Below, piece by piece: positions 59,461-64,000 of a stretch of DNA of 64,000 bases (position 1 is its first letter; every line of letters starts with the position of its first letter). Both the position numbers and the translations under genes were made by a program. The notes beneath the pieces are model-generated. The model had not been told where the DNA came from. It made no database searches and saw only the letters and a program-made list of their open reading frames with translations. The DNA comes from Isosphaera pallida ATCC 43644 (GTDB lineage: Bacteria; Planctomycetota; Planctomycetia; Isosphaerales; Isosphaeraceae). The stretch covers positions 1,240,001 to 1,304,000 of the forward strand of contig NC_014962.1 of the NCBI RefSeq assembly GCF_000186345.1. The letters run 5' to 3'.

Positions 59461-61461
59461 TTATTCATTCGATGCCGTGCGTGAGGGATGCGGAGCGCGA
59501 CGGGATTGGAGATATTCTTCCATCTTCGAGATTGCTACAATTCCCACCCCGGCCGCGATCAAGTTGTCACTCATATACTTGGTGCCCCGGATGGCGATGG
59601 GGCGAACCGTCTCAACCCCGGAGTGAAGCAACCGCACTGGGGCGAACCGGGCGAGGTTGATCCGGAGCTTGGCGGCCAGGGGCCGGGCGAGATCGGCCAT
59701 TTCACCGGGGGTGAGTTTGGGAAGGACTTCGGGCAGGCGTTTCAGAGTGGCGAACAGGCCGCCGGCTTGCTCGACTGCCAACCGGCGTCCAGTCCAACCG
59801 AGGACGTCACGCGCGGGATGGCCGGTCATTCGTGTCGTTGCGCCCTCGCCGACTTCGCGCAGGGTCGCCCTGGCGGAGGAACGCAGGTTGGTCCGCGCCG
59901 CTTCAATCGCCGCGACTCCTTCGGGTTGGAGGCTACCTAGGCTCACCACGTCCATGATGATGAAGGCCACGTCGAAGAGGGCGAAGGTGAGTTCGCCCAT
60001 GGATGGGGTCCAGCCCCGCGACAGGACGTTGGCAAGGTTGACTACCTCATAGAGAGGCAGGAGTTCCTGAGGTTGCAAGCCTTCAGCCGCATGAAGCCAG
60101 GCGACTCGTTCCATCCCCTCGTCCTTGATCGTTTGAATGACGCCTTGACCACTCTCGCGACCGATCGCCATCAAGCCCTGGATGAAGACTTGCGACAGGG
60201 ACGGGTCGGGATTCTCCTTGAGCTTCTGGAGCGTTTCGGGAATCTGATCGACTCGGGCGATGGGGGGAATCACCGCTGGACCGTAGGTTTTGAGGATCAA
60301 GCGGAAGTCGGCGTCGTCCGCGTACTTGCTGAGGATGCGGTACCCTTCCTGTCCATGAACCGCCATTGCGCGGACCGCCTGGTTGGCTAGGGTTGGATCG
60401 CTCTCAAAAGCGGACACAATGGGGACGGCCCACGAACCGACTTGTCTCAACGCCTTCTCGCCCTCCTCCCCGTACCGGGAGACGAATCGGAGACCTTGGG
60501 GTGCTCCGCCTACCTCCTTGACCAAGTTGACAGCCGCCACATGCCGAATCAGCCGCGCCAGGTCGTCGGGACGACGAATCCGAAGTAATTGATCGAGGTC
60601 GTCCGAGTTGGCCTCGATGAGGGTCAAGACGTCGTTGAGCGGCGGGTGGTCGCCGATTTCTTGAATCAGATCCCCGTACAGGCAGACCAGGATAAATCCA
60701 CTGATGCCTCGGACCCGGTATGCCTCCATCGCCAGCGGTCCATGAAGCCGCAAGCCCCGGACCGCGATGCGCAAGTCGGCTCCCCTCGATTCGAGGTCGG
60801 CGAAGCTGAGGATGGCCAACACGTCGCCTAGACGCTCGGGGGTGTCCCGCCAGTCGTTGATCAGATCGAGAACCCCTTGGGGGTCGGTGAGCAGGAGGGG
60901 CAAGGCGTTGGGATATTCGGCGGCCGCTTTGCGGGCCGCGCGGGGAAGTGAGGCCACGGCGTTGACGAGTGCGCGGCGATCCTGATGGTCGGTCAACTTG
61001 GTTCCAAAGTAGTCCCGCCATTGCAGCAGGATGGTGGCGGCCGCGTCGTCATCCCGCAATGCGTCGCGGAGGGTGCGAAACTCGGTGGGATGGGACTCGT
61101 ACAGAGTGACCGCGTTGAGATCCAGCGCTTCGAGCAGCTTAAGGCCCCGGAGTCCGTCGGTCGCCTCGATGCGAACCGCGGTATAGGCGTACTTGTCGAG
61201 CATCCTCAAAGCGAGTTCGGCGTCGTTGGCTGTGGCCCATGAGCGGGCTGCCCACGCGACGCGGATGGCGTCCAGTTCCGTCAAGGCGTGCTGGGCAACC
61301 ATCGGTGTTTGGTCGGAAATCCCCGACTGGGAGGCGTTTTGAGGGCTGGACCGATTCGCCGTGGTGATGTTCAGACGCGCGGAGAGGGCAAGGTGAGACG
61401 CCAGTTTCAGCGTCGCTCCCAATGCGGCCAGAAGGATGACCAAGGCGAACAAGCGTTTCAT
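59461..61461 (-). CDS. Large exported helical-repeat protein of the GTPase cluster
   Basis: A 666-residue protein with an N-terminal hydrophobic segment (MKRLFALVILLAALGATLKL) that is either a signal or an anchor; ATG 61461 has AAGG eight bases upstream. The mature part is built of short alpha helices without known domain: LSFADLESRGADLRIAVRGLRLHGPLAMEAYRVRG, GLRFVSRYGEEGEKALRQVGSWAVPIVSAFESDP and VRAMAVHGQEGYRILSKYADDADFRLILKTYGPAVIPPIARV. The pattern recalls HEAT-type or 'AL-G-A' repeats. Near 500-560 there is a hydrophobic piece (LTFALFDVAFIIMDVVSLGSL). It is the first gene of the minus-strand cluster with the GTPase and the GAP1-like protein, and shares a repeat motif with the next gene. 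Function unknown. Confidence 0.75.
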   Translation of the reverse strand: MKRLFALVILLAALGATLKLASHLALSARLNITTANRSSPQNASQSGISDQTPMVAQHALTELDAIRVAWAARSWATANDAELALRMLDKYAYTAVRIEATDGLRGLKLLEALDLNAVTLYESHPTEFRTLRDALRDDDAAATILLQWRDYFGTKLTDHQDRRALVNAVASLPRAARKAAAEYPNALPLLLTDPQGVLDLINDWRDTPERLGDVLAILSFADLESRGADLRIAVRGLRLHGPLAMEAYRVRGISGFILVCLYGDLIQEIGDHPPLNDVLTLIEANSDDLDQLLRIRRPDDLARLIRHVAAVNLVKEVGGAPQGLRFVSRYGEEGEKALRQVGSWAVPIVSAFESDPTLANQAVRAMAVHGQEGYRILSKYADDADFRLILKTYGPAVIPPIARVDQIPETLQKLKENPDPSLSQVFIQGLMAIGRESGQGVIQTIKDEGMERVAWLHAAEGLQPQELLPLYEVVNLANVLSRGWTPSMGELTFALFDVAFIIMDVVSLGSLQPEGVAAIEAARTNLRSSARATLREVGEGATTRMTGHPARDVLGWTGRRLAVEQAGGLFATLKRLPEVLPKLTPGEMADLARPLAAKLRINLARFAPVRLLHSGVETVRPIAIRGTKYMSDNLIAAGVGIVAISKMEEYLQSRRAPHPSRTASNE

Positions 61462-61785
61462 CACCTCCACCTTCTCCGATCCAAGAGGCCGTCGCTTCGG
61501 ACTCGTCGCGTGACGGATGGGTGACGAATCGCGGGCTCAACACCGCTTAGGACGGATCGAGCATTTTCTATGCTATGCCCGGCACCGGGAATTCGTCAAC
61601 GCGGAACGAGCGGTTCCATTCGGCACCACGACCAGTTCGAGTCGCATACCTTCAGGCCGTGGTTTCACGCAGGGAATTTCGATGGTCGGAGGTGTTTCTT
61701 GCGAGAGAAGTGAGAAATTAAAGCGGATCGGATGGAGACGCCGCAGTGTCCCGCGCTACAGCCAGGGGGTTCATTCGAGCGTGTT
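61462..61785. other. Intergenic stretch between the GTPase cluster and the sugar transferase
   Basis: About 320 bases between two minus-strand genes. No gene is supported. It presumably carries the promoter of the GTPase cluster; GAAATTAAAG near 61713 is the only AT-rich patch. Confidence 0.4.
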
Positions 61786-62904
61786 TCAACCAAGTCTGCC
61801 CACAACGCGGTCGAGCGAAGCGGTTGGGGTGGGGAGAGAAACCAAACGAAGGAATTCGCCACCGGAGGGGGCGTGGTCACTGGGAAGGGGACGAGAACCG
61901 GAGCGACCAGGTTTGTCGTGAGGAATCAAGGTAACGTGGTTCCAGGTCGAGGCGTCGGCGGTGACGCTCGCCGCCTCGTCCTGAGTTAGACAGCGCTCGG
62001 TTGCCGACCCGGGAAGGTGGGTGGGAATGTCCTCCGAGCTTGGGTTCTCCAGACGCCTGGCCTGCTCGAGCGCTGCCAAGCGGGATTCGGGAGCGGGTGG
62101 GGTGTGCCGCCAAGGGGGAGGAGCCCAGCGAGAACGACCCCAAAGCACATGTAGAACCGTCATGGCCAGAATTTTGAGATCTAGACCTAAGCTCCAATGG
62201 TCGAGATATTCCAGGTCGTATTCGAGTCGTTTCGAGATGGAGGTCCGACCCCGGTAGCCGTGGACCTGGGCCCAGCCGGTCATTCCGCCTGGGCCTTCGT
62301 GGCGGCGGTGGTAAAGCGGGAGGTCGCGGGCGAACTGCTCCACGAAGACCGGGCGCTCCGGGCGTGGCCCCACCAGACTCATTTCGCCTTTGAGAACATT
62401 CCAAAGTTGAGGCAATTCGTCGATGTTCGTTTTACGCAGCCATGCGCCAACGCGGGTGCAGCGATCATCGTTGGCGGCGGCCCAGATGGGGCCGGTACGG
62501 GTTTCGGCGTCCCGCCTCATGCTACGGAACTTCCACATTTGGAAAATTCGCCCGCCCCGACCGACTCGTTCCTGAACATAGAAGATGGGTCGGCCGTCGG
62601 TCAGCCAGATCGCCAACGCCACCACTCCAAACAACGGGGTCAACAGAATCAGACCCACGGTTGCGCCCACCAGATCTAAAGCCCGTTTGAGCGGATGACT
62701 CAACCCGGTCGAAGTCGAGCATGGCAGCGCGTTCGAGGGTTCGCAAGCATGAGACCGTGCAGGGAAGGTGGCGAGGTGAGAGTGTGGGTATGTGAGCCTT
62801 CTCCAGCCTCTCAAGCGAACCAGGCGACGCTGGGCAGCGTTCCTGAACGAGACGCGGGAGGGTATGGTTACACTCCCCGAGGCCGATTCCGGGAATCCCT
62901 TCAT
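61786..62904 (-). CDS. Undecaprenyl-phosphate sugar-1-phosphate transferase (WcaJ/PglC-like)
   Basis: 372 residues from ATG 62904; the true start is uncertain because the first about 70 residues are low-complexity and several in-frame Met codons lie upstream. The catalytic module is clear: KRALDLVGATVGLILLTPLFGVVALAIWLTDG (reentrant membrane helix), PIFYVQERVGRGGRIFQMWKFRSM, RVGAWLRKTNIDELPQLWNVLKGEMSLVGPRPERPVFVEQFA (Asp-Glu pair and phosphate-binding GPRP) and GMTGWAQVHGYRG. These enzymes move a sugar phosphate from UDP-sugar to the lipid carrier and start exopolysaccharide or O-antigen synthesis. The large N-terminal membrane domain of WcaJ is absent, so it is the short monotopic form. The about 110-residue C-terminal tail is unlike the family. 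Confidence 0.9.
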   Translation of the reverse strand: MKGFPESASGSVTIPSRVSFRNAAQRRLVRLRGWRRLTYPHSHLATFPARSHACEPSNALPCSTSTGLSHPLKRALDLVGATVGLILLTPLFGVVALAIWLTDGRPIFYVQERVGRGGRIFQMWKFRSMRRDAETRTGPIWAAANDDRCTRVGAWLRKTNIDELPQLWNVLKGEMSLVGPRPERPVFVEQFARDLPLYHRRHEGPGGMTGWAQVHGYRGRTSISKRLEYDLEYLDHWSLGLDLKILAMTVLHVLWGRSRWAPPPWRHTPPAPESRLAALEQARRLENPSSEDIPTHLPGSATERCLTQDEAASVTADASTWNHVTLIPHDKPGRSGSRPLPSDHAPSGGEFLRLVSLPTPTASLDRVVGRLG

Positions 62905-63401
62905 GGACACTTGCCCCATGCCTGACGCTTCCGGCGCACTGGATTCGCAGGTCATCGTGACGTCGGAACCAAGCCGCTTGGAAGCGGGTGCCACCCGCGG
63001 CGAACCGGGGGCGGATTCTAACCCGCTCCCCCAATCGGTCAACCGCCATTGGTCGGGAACTGTCAGGAGGTGAAGTCGGCCACCCCATGTGTGTGATCGG
63101 TTCGGAACGGGTTCGCGGTTTGGCCCTCAAAACCATTTTCCGACCTTGCTGGGCCGAGTCCGTGGGTCACAACCTGAAATCCCCAAGACGCGGAGGTTAA
63201 ACAAACAGACCCGGTTTCTTGGGTTCCCATCGCTGTGAGTCTTTCCTTCTTTCGTCGTCCTTCCGGTTCGCCTTGAGGGATCGTTGGCTTGGCGGTAAGG
63301 TCCACCGCGGGGATTTCCCCCAACGAGTTCCGCACTCGGGATCGTCAAAGTCGGCGTTCTCGATGAAATCGTTGCCACGCCACGCGCGGGAGAGTTGAGG
63401 C
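62905..63401. other. Divergent intergenic region between the sugar transferase and the GT2 gene
   Basis: Up to 500 bases, depending on the real start of the sugar transferase. Frames on both strands continue into it, but none looks coding. No clear promoter or hairpin noticed. Confidence 0.4.
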
Positions 63402-64000
63402 GTGTTGCCTTCAAGCGACCGACCGTTGGCCACGGCAATCGTGGTCAACTACGACGCCTGGACCGAGACGGTGGAGTTGGCTGGTCGTTTGGCCGATTCT
63501 ACCGCCGCTCGTGCTGGTCGCTTGGACGTGCTCGTTGTAGACAACGCCTCGCCCGCCCCGCCTCCTCCAGTCACCCAGACCTGGCGTCGCTTGCCGCTCA
63601 GCGGCGAGGCCTTGGGGTGGGGGGAGCTTGCCTCGGCGACGAGTCGCAACAACGAACCCCCACGCTCCCTCATCTGGTGGCTGCCACGTCCAATCAACGA
63701 CGGCTTCGCCGCCGGGATCAACGCCGGTCGCCGCTACGCCCGGAGCCCCTGGCTGTGGGTCTTCAACCCCGACGTGGAACTCGACTCCTCGACGATCGAA
63801 GCGACCCTTGACTGGTTGGAGCGGCTCGACCACAACCGCCATGACCACGCCCGGCTGGGGATCGTTGGCCTGCGGCTCACCAACCCCGATGGTTCGACCC
63901 AACCCTCGGTGGGACCGTTTCCCACCTTGGCGCGGGTCTTCCGCGAGCTTTGGCTGCCACGCAACCAACGCAAGTACCACCCGCCCGAACGAGTAGACCG
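63402..64000 (+). CDS. Family 2 glycosyltransferase, N-terminal part (runs off the right edge)
   Basis: From GTG 63402 an open frame runs 199 codons to the window edge. A TGA stop lies two codons upstream, so the start is confined to GTG 63402 or TTG 63405; GGGAG stands about nine bases upstream. The protein begins LPSSDRPLATAIVVNYDAWTETVELAGRL and shows LDVLVVDNASP (nucleotide-binding Asp), the acceptor-side motif NDGFAAGINAGRR and FNPDVELD (the metal-binding D-x-D equivalent). These are the marks of rhamnosyltransferase-like GT2 enzymes (WbbL group). An insert of about 25 residues between VDNASP and NDGFAAG is longer than usual. With the divergent sugar transferase it suggests a polysaccharide locus continuing to the right. 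Confidence 0.9.
   Translation, partial: MLPSSDRPLATAIVVNYDAWTETVELAGRLADSTAARAGRLDVLVVDNASPAPPPPVTQTWRRLPLSGEALGWGELASATSRNNEPPRSLIWWLPRPINDGFAAGINAGRRYARSPWLWVFNPDVELDSSTIEATLDWLERLDHNRHDHARLGIVGLRLTNPDGSTQPSVGPFPTLARVFRELWLPRNQRKYHPPERVD

Noticed and set aside
62522-63136. Alternative minus-strand frame suggesting a frameshift in the sugar transferase N-terminus
   Set aside because: The catalytic core lies wholly in the annotated frame, and short WcaJ-like enzymes need nothing upstream, so a frameshift is not required.

Overview
The window looks like chromosomal DNA of a planctomycete, probably of the Isosphaera/Isosphaeraceae type. This is inferred from protein style, not from a marker gene. 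GC is high throughout. Many predicted secreted proteins are Pro/Ser/Gly-rich, there are several multi-CXXCH cytochromes, one of them with a PA14-like insert, and a Hanks-type kinase has a C-terminal membrane anchor. Further clues are a ThuA-domain protein, HemQ-type heme synthesis and an rsmH gene outside a normal dcw cluster. I found no rRNA, tRNA, CRISPR array, insertion sequence or phage module. The window is cut inside a gene at both ends.

Layout. (1) 1-11002, all on the minus strand: a MATE exporter (partial), a shortened FlhB-like protein, lgt, panD, panC, a two-cluster-type ferredoxin, a 1685-residue single-pass LysM protein, and rsmH, whose stop overlaps the LysM start (ATGA). (2) 11489-17916, plus strand: a ThuA protein, an ABC-2 ATPase/permease pair, a repeat-rich lipoprotein and a BON-domain secreted protein. 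(3) 18136-27089, minus strand: a secreted alpha/beta hydrolase, a Ser/Thr kinase, a translationally coupled pair (large YfhO-like membrane protein and a small secreted protein) and a cytochrome c peroxidase-like protein. A Fur-like palindrome lies upstream of the peroxidase. (4) 27488-34871: an FHA-GGDEF protein fused in frame to a TIM-barrel isomerase-like domain, an ArsR regulator (minus strand, with a clear intrinsic terminator), hemQ, a lipoyl-like domain without its lysine, a Nudix hydrolase, tmk and holB. (5) 35049-43249: a BatD-like protein, aroC and purC (minus), a hybrid histidine kinase (plus) and a di-heme cytochrome (minus). (6) 43623-54417, plus strand: a LolA-like/redoxin-like secreted protein, two nucleotide-sugar SDR enzymes and a GT4 glycosyltransferase, then a five-heme PA14-like cytochrome with a beta-propeller dehydrogenase-like partner. 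(7) 54522-61461, minus strand: a four-gene cluster of unknown function built around a membrane-anchored GTPase. (8) 61786-64000: an undecaprenyl-phosphate sugar transferase (minus) and the start of a GT2 glycosyltransferase (plus).

How they fit together. Housekeeping genes (pantothenate, chorismate, purine, dTMP, Pol III delta-prime, heme, lipoprotein maturation) are mixed with envelope and polysaccharide genes. The two parts most likely to hold undescribed biology are the GTPase cluster at 54.5-61.5 kb and the FHA-GGDEF-isomerase fusion at 27.5-29.6 kb. The giant LysM protein sits where ftsL normally follows rsmH and is a third candidate.
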